A stretch of 8,796 nucleotides of DNA, taken from assembly GCA_902462525.1 (NCBI GenBank), contig CABQCA010000097.1, positions 1 to 8,796 of the forward strand. Direction: 5' to 3'. Positions 1 to 6,466 of the stretch are shown here, piece after piece; positions within the stretch are counted from its first letter, which is position 1, and each line of letters begins with the position of its first letter. Below the pieces are notes generated by a model that was not told where the DNA came from, did no database searches, and was given only the letters and a program-made list of their open reading frames with translations. The position numbers and the translations under genes were made by a program. The DNA is from an uncultured Porphyromonadaceae bacterium (lineage in GTDB: Bacteria > Bacteroidota > Bacteroidia > Bacteroidales > Muribaculaceae).

Positions 1-383
1 TCGGTGGCTTTGCTGTCGTCGGGAATGATGATGGCGCGGTAGGTGAATGCGCTCTTCACGGGTTCGAAATTGCAGATGAAAGGCACGAAATTGTCGGTCT
101 TGACCATGAACTGGTCGAAGGTGTCGGGTATGTATACCCAATACTCGCCGTCTTTTTTCTCGAAACTCATGACGCCTTCGAACCGAGGATTCTCGGCGAT
201 GATTCCGACTTTTACGAGTGCGCACTTGACATTGTTGTTGTCGTAGACGGGATTCTGGAGCGCCGAAGTCTCCATTGTCTGTTCGAACGAATCCAGTTTT
301 AGCTTCTGTGCGTGGCCGGGCAGCGACAGAACAGCTACAGAAATCAGCATCAACAGGCTGATAAAAGAACGTTTATTAATCAT
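1..383 (-). CDS. Exported protein, PEGA-associated N-terminal region (3' end missing)
   Basis: The visible part is 127 codons with no stop, so the C-terminus lies beyond the left edge. The start is ATG at 383-381, followed by Lys-Arg and a hydrophobic stretch (residues 6-22) ending in G-H-A-Q, a normal type I signal peptide, so the product should be exported to the periplasm or beyond. After it comes a beta-rich region in which 'NVKCALVKV' (51-59) and 'GEYWVYIP' (79-86) stand out. From memory, this arrangement resembles the N-terminal module of Bacteroidetes proteins that go on to PEGA domains, often with TPR or formylglycine-enzyme-like modules, but the decisive part is not in the window. 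It is the last visible gene of the five-gene leftward operon. Its first 8 bases overlap the end of the preceding gene (376-383), which suggests translational coupling. The frame and signal peptide are secure; the family is tentative. Confidence 0.8.
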   Translation of the reverse strand, partial: MINKRSFISLLMLISVAVLSLPGHAQKLKLDSFEQTMETSALQNPVYDNNNVKCALVKVGIIAENPRFEGVMSFEKKDGEYWVYIPDTFDQFMVKTDNFVPFICNFEPVKSAFTYRAIIIPDDSKAT

Positions 384-1323
384 AGAAAGGTATTGTGTTT
401 ACAGTGAATGGTTTAACTCCGAGCGGCTGCCAGGCTCGCACTTGAATACGGGGCAGGTCCTCGTCGGTGAAATCCCAGACAAGAGTCAGGGTGCCGACGT
501 CCGAATAGTTTTTTGTTGTCCAGCGCTGTCGCAGGGTTACGAAGTAGATGTTGTCCTTCGTGGGGTGTTTCATTATTTCGTACTGGTCGAATTCTACCCC
601 GATATAGCGGTTGAGTGCGAAAATGCGTTTGAGTTTCTTGATGTACTCCGGAACGTCCTGCGGTGTGTAGACCACGGTGCTTTTCTCCTTGCCCACAATC
701 ACTTTGCCCGAAATGATGAGAGCGCCGGGAGCGAAAATCTCTTCGATACTCTGCAGATCCTTGTCAACGTAGAACTGCGCGTATTTCTCACACCAGTTGA
801 GAATCTGCATTCTTTGGTGGCCGTCATCGAGCTTGACGGCGTCGCGCAGGGCATTGGCATACTGGACATTGCTCATGGTGAAATTGACGCCGGCAATCGC
901 GCCGGTGAGTGAATAGTCGATCACGAGTTCCTGCCGGTCCCAGGGCAGCTCCTCGTTGGAGGTGGCCGCCGGAACCATGGTGACGCCGATGTTACGGATC
1001 TGATAGGCTCTCAGTTTGCCCGATTTATTGAAGAGAGTCATCGCCGGTTCGACGTAGGAAATGTCCTCCGGCTTGAAATGCAGCTGCCGCCAGCTGAATG
1101 CGAGCGCCTTCGAGGCATTGTCGGTGATGTCGACGCCGGTGAAATCGATGTCGCTGTTTGCGTCGGCTGCCGTCTGTAGCGCGTTGAGCAGAGCTGCGGT
1201 GTTCGTTTCCATCTTCTGCTGCAGAGCGGGATTGTTTAGTCCGTCGATAATCTCGACACTGACCTGAGCCGGGCATATCAGTGCAGTCAGGAAAAGAGAT
1301 GTCAGAATAAACAGTTTTCTCAT
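376..1323 (-). CDS. Exported protein with C-terminal NTF2-like domain
   Basis: The product is 315 aa. Residues 1-19 form a type I signal peptide (M-R-K, hydrophobic core, cleavage probably after C-P-A before Gln20). Cys17 is preceded by Ile, so it is not a lipobox. Residues 20-165 are a mixed alpha/beta region that I do not recognise. Residues about 172-300 look like an NTF2/SnoaL-like cone: a helix with 'NWCEKYAQFYVDKDLQ' (176-191), then 'FAPGALIISGKVIVG' (197-211), then strands ending in 'IQVRAWQPLGV' (293-303). NTF2-like folds either bind small ligands or serve as protein-interaction modules; no catalytic set is evident, so no reaction is assigned. It is the fourth gene of the leftward operon, 25 bp after the previous stop, and its own stop overlaps the next start by 8 bp. 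The coding call is strong; the fold is an inference from the sequence pattern. Confidence 0.88.
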   Translation of the reverse strand: MRKLFILTSLFLTALICPAQVSVEIIDGLNNPALQQKMETNTAALLNALQTAADANSDIDFTGVDITDNASKALAFSWRQLHFKPEDISYVEPAMTLFNKSGKLRAYQIRNIGVTMVPAATSNEELPWDRQELVIDYSLTGAIAGVNFTMSNVQYANALRDAVKLDDGHQRMQILNWCEKYAQFYVDKDLQSIEEIFAPGALIISGKVIVGKEKSTVVYTPQDVPEYIKKLKRIFALNRYIGVEFDQYEIMKHPTKDNIYFVTLRQRWTTKNYSDVGTLTLVWDFTDEDLPRIQVRAWQPLGVKPFTVNTIPFYD

Positions 1324-1348
1324 TGGAAAATATGATTTTGAAAAATTC

Positions 1349-2092
1349 TCAGAATATGAACCATACCACAGGACGGCCGCGGTAGTTGCTCATTTGGTCG
1401 GAATTTCCGGTTTTGAGGTTATATCGTTCCGGGCCTGCCGATAGGATGGTGTCGATTTTGAAATCGCCCGTTCCTATTATCACAAAGCAGTCGCCGATGT
1501 CGCGCCGCGATGATATGTCGCCGAAATTCTTGATTTTACGGCGGGTCTGATATTTTTCGAGAATGCCGAATGCGGCCGACAGATCGTCGGCTGCGAGGAG
1601 TTCGTCGACGAGTTCGCGGGCGTTCTCCGAAAGTGCGGATTGGTCTGAGGCAACGTTTGAGGCAGTGGCTGCTGTAGGTTCCGACGGTTCTGAAATCGCT
1701 GAAGGCTCAGGACCGACCGCCGTGTCGGCCGGTGCGGGCTGTTTGCCGGCGCTTCCGAAGGCGTACTCGGAGACAACGGTGCGCTCGATGTATGCCAGCA
1801 CCATGGTCGACTTGCCGCGCGGCACATCGATATAGTTGAATTTAGAGGCAAGTGCCGGGCTGAAAGGCTTGTCGGGAGCGTTCCCTTCGAGCCATTCGCT
1901 GATTTTGACGATAAGGATGTTCTCGGCGGCAAGTTTGGCCTGAGCCTTGTCGGCTGTGGTCGACTGGCCGAAGAAATAATCGTCGGGGGCACGTTTTATG
2001 TTATTCACCTGTTCGATTGCCGACTCGGCGCTGGCGCTGAGAGCCGACAGACAAAATATTGTCAGGATTGCTGTGTACAGGAATTTTTTCAT
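1349..2092 (-). CDS. Exported protein, LPP20/FlgO-like N-terminal region
   Basis: The product is 247 aa. A type I signal peptide covers residues 1-22 (Lys-Lys, hydrophobic core, A-S-A before Glu23). Residues 34-70 contain 'YFFGQSTTADKAQAKLAA' followed by an amphipathic helix. A short 'yxxGxg' strand followed by an 'A-xx-kAxxxA' helix is typical of LPP20/FlgO-type exported proteins, but the match is by eye only. Residues 115-155 are a low-complexity linker rich in Pro, Ala, Ser and Glu. Residues 156-185 form a helix ('ARELVDELLAADDLSAAFG'), and the C-terminus is beta-like, ending 'RGRPVVWFIF'. Its ATG overlaps the stop of the upstream gene by 4 bp (ATGA, 2089-2092), so the two are likely translationally coupled. 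The function is unknown. It could instead be an envelope scaffold protein without enzymatic activity. Confidence 0.85.
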   Translation of the reverse strand: MKKFLYTAILTIFCLSALSASAESAIEQVNNIKRAPDDYFFGQSTTADKAQAKLAAENILIVKISEWLEGNAPDKPFSPALASKFNYIDVPRGKSTMVLAYIERTVVSEYAFGSAGKQPAPADTAVGPEPSAISEPSEPTAATASNVASDQSALSENARELVDELLAADDLSAAFGILEKYQTRRKIKNFGDISSRRDIGDCFVIIGTGDFKIDTILSAGPERYNLKTGNSDQMSNYRGRPVVWFIF

Positions 2093-3186
2093 TGTGCTTT
2101 TTGGTCGGCGAAAAGGTTGCGGATTTTGTTGATGGGAATAAAGGTTGCGAGTGTGGCTCCGGCGACAGGACCGGGTGTGCCGTCGCTTCCTGAACTGAGT
2201 GTCACTTTCAGCGAGTGGAAATATCCTAAAGGTATATTTCGGAATAACATCCAGAATTGCGTGCGACTGTCTGAAATTTCTACAGGGATGGTGAATATTT
2301 CGCAGCCATTGCTCAGGAAATAATCAGTAATGGTTGAAAGACGCAGGTTCACCGTTTCCAGATTGTGGGGATACACAACCGACCTCACGTCCATTTTGAA
2401 ATCTCCGGGGATATTCAGTTCCTTCAGAAGATAGATGAAGTTGTTGACCGGATATGCGCCGTCGAAAAGTCTTTGGAAAACAGACTCGGAGGTCGTATCG
2501 GCCGGGTTGAAGTAAACCGACCGGCCCTTGATGATGAAGACATTGCCTTTGTAGCGTCCGATACTCCTTACACGCGCCAACTGTGTGTCGGCTTTCAGCA
2601 GGTTGTCAAGCAGGGTCCGTTCGTTTTCCGGAAGAGACGTTCCTTTCAGAAGACTGTAATCTGCCGGGATGTTCACCGAGGCCGACTGTGCGCTGTCGAT
2701 GCGCCATACGACGGTGTAGATCTTGTTGTCGATGAAATTGACAGTTACATTTTTGGCTTTTCGGGCGATCGACGGCAGGCTGTCGGGCGAAGTGCCTGTG
2801 AAGATCACGTTGCGGGAGCGGTCATCCCGTTCCCATTTTATATCCTCGCAGAGGGGGAGGCGACGCAGGAGGACAGTGCGCTCCAGATACTCGAAAGGAG
2901 CCGAAACAGCCGGCGATTCGCGTAGTGAGTCGGGGAAGAGACTAAGTCCGATATGGTCGATTTGGCCTTTTCTGATATCAACCCTTATCTGTTCATCGCC
3001 GTAGGGCACGAACAGCACCGTGTCGGGCATATTGCCGGCTGAAAGCAGTGAATAGAGTCCCGTCGATTCTGCCATCGCGGCGAGAAGCCTGGTAGAGCAG
3101 GGTACGGAAGGGCTGTGCTTCTGTGCCGTCGCTCCAAAAACGAACGCCGGCCATAGAGCAGCTATCAGAGCAAGCCGTTTTGTCAT
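2089..3186 (-). CDS. Exported protein of unknown function
   Basis: The product is 365 aa if read from the ATG at 3186-3184. A start 15 bp further upstream (3201) exists, but the chosen one puts Thr-Lys-Arg directly before the hydrophobic core and creates an exact ATGA overlap with the preceding stop, as at the next junction. The signal peptide spans residues 1-21, cleaved after A-T-A. The mature part has 'MAESTGLYSLL' (38-48), 'IDHIGLSLFPDS' (76-87), a region around 'FEYLERTVLLRRLP' (98-111), a beta-rich centre, and 'AYPVNNFIYLLKELNIPGDF' (244-263) before a beta-rich C-terminus. I have a weak recollection of similar Bacteroides proteins with the 'TGLY...hIGySLF...LER' pattern, all uncharacterised. 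There is no transmembrane segment after the signal and no recognisable catalytic motif. It is the second gene of the leftward operon. Coding status is strong, function unknown. Confidence 0.87.
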   Translation of the reverse strand: MTKRLALIAALWPAFVFGATAQKHSPSVPCSTRLLAAMAESTGLYSLLSAGNMPDTVLFVPYGDEQIRVDIRKGQIDHIGLSLFPDSLRESPAVSAPFEYLERTVLLRRLPLCEDIKWERDDRSRNVIFTGTSPDSLPSIARKAKNVTVNFIDNKIYTVVWRIDSAQSASVNIPADYSLLKGTSLPENERTLLDNLLKADTQLARVRSIGRYKGNVFIIKGRSVYFNPADTTSESVFQRLFDGAYPVNNFIYLLKELNIPGDFKMDVRSVVYPHNLETVNLRLSTITDYFLSNGCEIFTIPVEISDSRTQFWMLFRNIPLGYFHSLKVTLSSGSDGTPGPVAGATLATFIPINKIRNLFADQKAQ

Positions 3187-4022
3187 CTGGTCACTCCGCA
3201 AATGAAGTCGCGGCTTTGGCCGTTCCGCGAGAGAGTGCCGCCGATCAGCTGACCGTTACGGAAATTGCAGTTGGTAATCTTGTCGCCCGGCAGCACGGTC
3301 ATCGTCTCGCCGTTGGCAAGAGTGATGTCATACTGGCGCGACGCGGTCACTGTACCGCCGAAGCCATTGGGTGCGCCGTCCTCGGTCGGACCCGAATAGT
3401 TGCCCCAGCCGATGCTCTTGGGTCCGGACGGACGTTCGGTGGCAGCCTCGCTGCTGCCGGCATTCCGAGGTGCCGGCTCGCCGGTTTCGGCCGGCTGTAC
3501 ATTGCGGGGAAGAACGGTGATGCGCGAAAATGTTTTGAGCGAATCGTAGAGAGTGCAGTAGATGCGGGCTTTGCCATCGCTTTTGAGTGTTACCACGCCG
3601 TTTTCGTCGACTGCGGCAATGTCGCTGTCCGACGACGACCATACTACCGGTGAGTTGTCGGGGAATGTTACGGCAGTGATGGTGATTGTATTTCCCACAG
3701 TGTCAGTGGCTTCGAGAGGATAAACTTCAAGGGAAATTTCGGTAACAGCTTCCGGCTGGTTTTCCGGTCCGTTTTCTTGATCGACTGCCGGCCCGGACTT
3801 ATGACTGAAATAGAAAACGGCTGCAACTATCAGAACGACAGCGACAAGGGCGACAAGCAGTATTATCAGTAATTTGCTTTTTTTGTCGTCCTTTTTCCTC
3901 TCGGGGCGACGTGGGCTGCCCGGGTCTGAATAGCTGTAGCTCGAACCGTTCGAATTCCGGTCGTTGTTCCCGTTGCTGTAATTTCCGGGTTTGTTGAAGT
4001 TATCGAAATTTCCGTTTTCCAT
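3183..4022 (-). CDS. Membrane-anchored Big2-domain protein with MORN-like tail
   Basis: The product is 279 aa from the ATG at 4022-4020. An in-frame ATG 12 bp upstream (4034) is possible, but the chosen start gives the typical M-E-N opening. Residues 1-35 are rich in Asn, Gly and Ser; residues 37-50 are strongly basic ('RRPERKKDDKKSK'); residues 51-73 are one transmembrane helix. The positive-inside rule puts the tail in the cytoplasm and the rest in the periplasm. Residues 93-171 match a bacterial Ig-like Big2 domain, with the diagnostic 'VVWSSSDSDIAAVDENGVV' (126-144). After a Pro/Glu/Ser linker, residues 205-223 ('WGNYSGPTEDGAPNGFGG') fit a MORN-like repeat (Y-x-G then G-x-x-x-G-x-G), with a weaker second copy at 250-264. 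It is the first gene of the leftward operon and is probably read from the promoter at 4110-4141. A role in holding or scaffolding envelope partners is plausible, but no enzyme activity is visible. Confidence 0.88.
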   Translation of the reverse strand: MENGNFDNFNKPGNYSNGNNDRNSNGSSYSYSDPGSPRRPERKKDDKKSKLLIILLVALVAVVLIVAAVFYFSHKSGPAVDQENGPENQPEAVTEISLEVYPLEATDTVGNTITITAVTFPDNSPVVWSSSDSDIAAVDENGVVTLKSDGKARIYCTLYDSLKTFSRITVLPRNVQPAETGEPAPRNAGSSEAATERPSGPKSIGWGNYSGPTEDGAPNGFGGTVTASRQYDITLANGETMTVLPGDKITNCNFRNGQLIGGTLSRNGQSRDFICGVTR

Positions 4023-4045
4023 AACGAGGTGCATTGATTGAAATT

Positions 4046-4087
4046 AGCGGTAAAAAATGATTCGGTGGTCTCATGGTATCTACCGCT
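4046..4087 (-). other. Inverted repeat in the 5' leader of the leftward operon
   Basis: AGCGGTA (4046-4052) and TACCGCT (4081-4087) are perfect 7-bp inverted arms separated by 28 nt. They lie between the predicted transcription start (near 4103) and the first start codon (4022), so the mRNA could form a stem here. The T-run nearest the stem is on the inner side of one arm, so it does not look like a normal intrinsic terminator. Whether it regulates anything is unknown. Confidence 0.4.
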
Positions 4088-4109
4088 CATGATTGGTGAC
4101 AATTTCCGG

Positions 4110-4141
4110 CAAAGTTATAGAAATTATTCCTTTCTCCCAAA
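4110..4141 (-). promoter_or_regulatory. Bacteroidetes-type promoter for the leftward operon
   Basis: Read on the minus strand there is TTTG (4141-4138), 20 nt, then TAACTTTG (4117-4110). This fits the Bacteroidetes primary sigma consensus of a TTG-type -33 box and a TAnnTTTG -7 box. Transcription should start near 4103, giving a leader of about 80 nt before the Big2-protein gene. The assignment rests on consensus match and position. Confidence 0.75.
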
Positions 4142-4159
4142 TTAATGGTGGGAATTTGG
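4137..4159. promoter_or_regulatory. Inverted repeat joining the two divergent -33 boxes
   Basis: CCAAATT (4137-4143) and AATTTGG (4153-4159) are perfect 7-bp inverted arms with a 9-nt spacer. The arms contain the -33 boxes of both divergent promoters. This could be a dimeric regulator site acting on both transcripts, or simply the outcome of two similar promoter elements placed back to back. Confidence 0.45.
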
Positions 4160-4186
4160 CGGAACGGGGGATTTTTGTTACTTTTG
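4155..4186 (+). promoter_or_regulatory. Bacteroidetes-type promoter for dcp
   Basis: TTTG (4155-4158), 20 nt, then TACTTTTG (4179-4186) matches the Bacteroidetes -33 and -7 consensus exactly. The expected transcription start is near 4193, about 88 nt before the dcp start codon. The layout is identical to that of the divergent promoter on the other strand, and only 13 bp separate the two -33 boxes. Confidence 0.8.
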
Positions 4187-4204
4187 CGGTGCATAACCGG
4201 AAAC

Positions 4205-4222
4205 GGCCTCCAGTAGGGGGCC
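4205..4222 (+). other. GC-rich hairpin in the dcp 5' leader, followed by TTTT
   Basis: GGCCTCC (4205-4211) can pair with GGGGGCC (4216-4222) around an AGTA loop, giving 7 pairs including one G.U. TTTT follows at 4223-4226, and AAA (4201-4203) can extend pairing to the T's across one mismatch. The hairpin sits roughly 12 nt after the predicted transcription start. It looks like a short attenuator or an mRNA-stabilising 5' hairpin. The T-run is short, so termination would be weak. Confidence 0.5.
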
Positions 4223-4280
4223 TTTTGGTGTATGCAGATGTTTGAAATGTAAATATTTTAATCATTACATACGTTTCTTA

Positions 4281-6431
4281 ATGAAAAATTTATTCGTAAT
4301 CAGTGCTGCTGCGTTGACATTAGTAGCGTGCGGCCATCAAAACAAGAACGATATGGCAGAAAATCCTTTTTTGGCGCCATACGACACCAAGTACGAGATA
4401 CCGCCTTTCGACCGTATCGAGTACGGCCACTATCTGGCAGCCCTCGACAGCGGTATAGCCCAGAAGAATGCTGAAATTGAGGCCATAGTGTCGAATCCCG
4501 ACAGCGCCACATTCGACAATACCATAATGCCCCTCGAACGCAGCGGCGAAATCCTCGACCGCGTTGCTACCGTGTTCTTCGCCCTCGACGAATCGAATTC
4601 GTCGCCCGAAATGGTGGAAATAGCCGAGACTTTCTATCCCAAATACACGCAGTTCGCCGACGAAATGACGATGAACGACTCGCTTTTCGCCCGAATCAAA
4701 ACCGTCTATGACAACCGCGAGGTCCTCGACCCCGACCAGAAGCGTGCCGTCGAGGAATACTACAAGGTCTTCACCCGCAACGGCGCTCTTCTCACTCCCG
4801 AACAGAAAGCCGAGCTTAAGGCTGTCAACACCGAATTGTCGGAACTCTACCTTACCTTCAACAAAAATCTTCTCAACGCCACCAATGCTTTCTCCATCGT
4901 GGTCAGCGACAGCACCGAGCTCTCGGGACTGCCCGCATCGAGCATTGCTGTAGCTGCCGAGGAAGCCGAAAAACGCGGCCTTGCCGAGGGTAACTGGGTG
5001 TTCACCCTCCACGCTCCGAGCCGTCTGCCTCTGTTGCAGTATGCCGATAACCGCGCTCTGCGTCAGAAAATGTACGAAGGCTATACTTCGCTTGCTTCTG
5101 AAGGCGAGTACAACAATCTGCCGGTCATCAACAAGATTCTTCAGGCCCGCACGAAAAAGGCTCAGCTTCTCGGCTTCGAGAACTTCGGTGCTTATATGAC
5201 CGACAATGTTATGGCCAAAACCGTCGATAATGCCGAAACACTCCTTATGCAGATATGGAAGCCGGCCGTCGCTCGTGTTAAAGGTGAGGTCATGGAAATG
5301 CAGGCTCTTGCCGACAGCGAAGGCGCCGATTTCAAAATTGCTCCCTGGGACTATTATTATTATGCCGAGAAGGTGCGTCAGAAGAAATACGACCTCGACG
5401 AGAGCAAGGTGCGCGAGTATTTCGCCCTCGACTCCGTGCGTAACGGTATCTTCACCATGGCCGAAAAACTCTATGGTGTCAAGTTCACCGAAATGCCCGA
5501 TGCTCCCAAATACTATCCCGAGGTTACTGTCTACGATGTCACCGATGCTGCTTCGGGCGAGCATATCGCTGTGTTCATGACCGACTACTTCCCCCGCGAA
5601 TCCAAGCGCCAGGGTGCGTGGATGAGCGAGTTCAAGGGCTCATGGCAGAACGAGGACGGCACATCGTCGCGTCCTATCATTTATAATGTGGGTAACTTCT
5701 CGCGTCCTACCGCCGATGCACCGGCATTGCTCACCCTCGACGAGGTCGAGACCATGTTCCATGAATTCGGCCACGGTCTCCACGGCATGCTTTCGCGCGC
5801 ACGCCTCAAGAGCCAGGCCGGCACAAACGTCGACCGCGACTTTGTGGAACTGCCTTCTCAGATTCACGAGCACTGGGCTATGGAGCCTGAACTGCTCAAA
5901 GTGTATGCTCATCATTATAAGACAGGCGAAGTGATTCCCGACGAACTCATCGAGAAACTGCAGGCTGCCTCGACCCATAACTCCGGTTTCACAACAGCCG
6001 AACTCGCCGGCGCGGCATTGCTCGACCTTCAGTACGGCAAACTCAATGTGACCGAAGACATGGACATCGCCGCTTTTGAAAGCAAGGTGTCGGCCGACCT
6101 CGGTATGCCCGCCGAACTCACCTATCGCTACCGTTCGCCTTACTTCAAGCATATTTTCGGCAGCGACGGCTATGCGTCGGGTTACTATACCTACCTCTGG
6201 GCTGAAGTCCTCGACAGCGACGGTTTCGAACTTTTCAAGGAAAAGGGCATTTTCGATCCCGAAACAGCAAAAAGCTTCAAGGAAAATGTGCTTGAGAAAG
6301 GCGGCTCGGTCGACCCGATGGAAACCTATGTCAAGTTCCGCGGTCATCAGCCCAGCGTCGAAGCCCTTCTCCGCAACCGTGGCCTCGATAAGCAGTATGT
6401 TGTAGATCTTTCTTCCAAATCCGGAAAATAA
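4281..6431 (+). CDS. dcp: Peptidyl-dipeptidase Dcp, M3 family lipoprotein
   Basis: The 716-aa product is a zinc metallopeptidase of family M3. Dcp enzymes remove dipeptides from the C-terminus of short peptides, feeding amino-acid recovery. The zinc site is complete: His494-Glu-Phe-Gly-His498 and Glu523 in 'DFVELPSQIHEHW', with the 25-residue His-to-Glu spacing known from thimet oligopeptidase. Other family marks are 'WDYYYYAEKVRQ' (356-366), 'GYASGYYTYLWAE' (630-642) and the C-terminal 'GGSVDPMETYVKFRGHQPS'. The family's usual FRGR-type motif reads FRGH here. I chose the start at 4281 because it gives a compact signal ending in the lipobox L-V-A-Cys17; an in-frame ATG at 4242 would add 13 residues that spoil the signal. 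The residues after Cys (G-H-Q-N-K-N-D) lack the acidic cluster of surface-export signals, so a periplasm-facing lipid anchor is likely. Expression is probably from the promoter at 4155-4186. It is of full family length. Confidence 0.95.
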   Translation: MKNLFVISAAALTLVACGHQNKNDMAENPFLAPYDTKYEIPPFDRIEYGHYLAALDSGIAQKNAEIEAIVSNPDSATFDNTIMPLERSGEILDRVATVFFALDESNSSPEMVEIAETFYPKYTQFADEMTMNDSLFARIKTVYDNREVLDPDQKRAVEEYYKVFTRNGALLTPEQKAELKAVNTELSELYLTFNKNLLNATNAFSIVVSDSTELSGLPASSIAVAAEEAEKRGLAEGNWVFTLHAPSRLPLLQYADNRALRQKMYEGYTSLASEGEYNNLPVINKILQARTKKAQLLGFENFGAYMTDNVMAKTVDNAETLLMQIWKPAVARVKGEVMEMQALADSEGADFKIAPWDYYYYAEKVRQKKYDLDESKVREYFALDSVRNGIFTMAEKLYGVKFTEMPDAPKYYPEVTVYDVTDAASGEHIAVFMTDYFPRESKRQGAWMSEFKGSWQNEDGTSSRPIIYNVGNFSRPTADAPALLTLDEVETMFHEFGHGLHGMLSRARLKSQAGTNVDRDFVELPSQIHEHWAMEPELLKVYAHHYKTGEVIPDELIEKLQAASTHNSGFTTAELAGAALLDLQYGKLNVTEDMDIAAFESKVSADLGMPAELTYRYRSPYFKHIFGSDGYASGYYTYLWAEVLDSDGFELFKEKGIFDPETAKSFKENVLEKGGSVDPMETYVKFRGHQPSVEALLRNRGLDKQYVVDLSSKSGK

Positions 6432-6433
6432 TA

Positions 6434-6457
6434 TCAACTTTCGCAAGCTCAAGTTGA
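6434..6457 (+). repeat. Hairpin just after the dcp stop codon
   Basis: TCAACTT (6434-6440) and AAGTTGA (6451-6457) form a perfect 7-bp stem with a 10-nt loop, starting 3 bp after the dcp stop. No T-run follows, so it is not a classical intrinsic terminator. It may protect the dcp mRNA 3' end or belong to the larger structured element that begins immediately downstream. Confidence 0.4.
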
Positions 6458-6466
6458 AGTGAAAAA

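Noticed and set aside
43..246. A 67-codon plus-strand frame at the left edge
   Set aside because: It is antisense to the exported-protein gene whose signal peptide and operon overlap are clear, and it has no features of its own.
1480..1992. A 170-codon frame overlapping the LPP20/FlgO-like gene on the same strand
   Set aside because: Its Pro/Ser/Arg/Thr-rich composition is typical of an out-of-frame reading; the overlapped gene has a signal peptide and coupled start and stop codons.
4242..4280. An upstream ATG adding 13 residues to Dcp
   Set aside because: It would put extra polar and aromatic residues before the signal peptide; the start at 4281 gives a compact lipoprotein signal with Lys at position 2.
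4320..5564. A 414-codon open frame antisense to dcp
   Set aside because: It lies wholly opposite a gene with intact M3 motifs; its protein has no recognisable family, and long antisense frames are expected from the C-ending codon preference of dcp.
5640..6452. A 270-codon open frame antisense to the 3' half of dcp
   Set aside because: It covers the complement of the conserved catalytic region, so its apparent openness follows from dcp codon use; no promoter or recognisable domain supports it.
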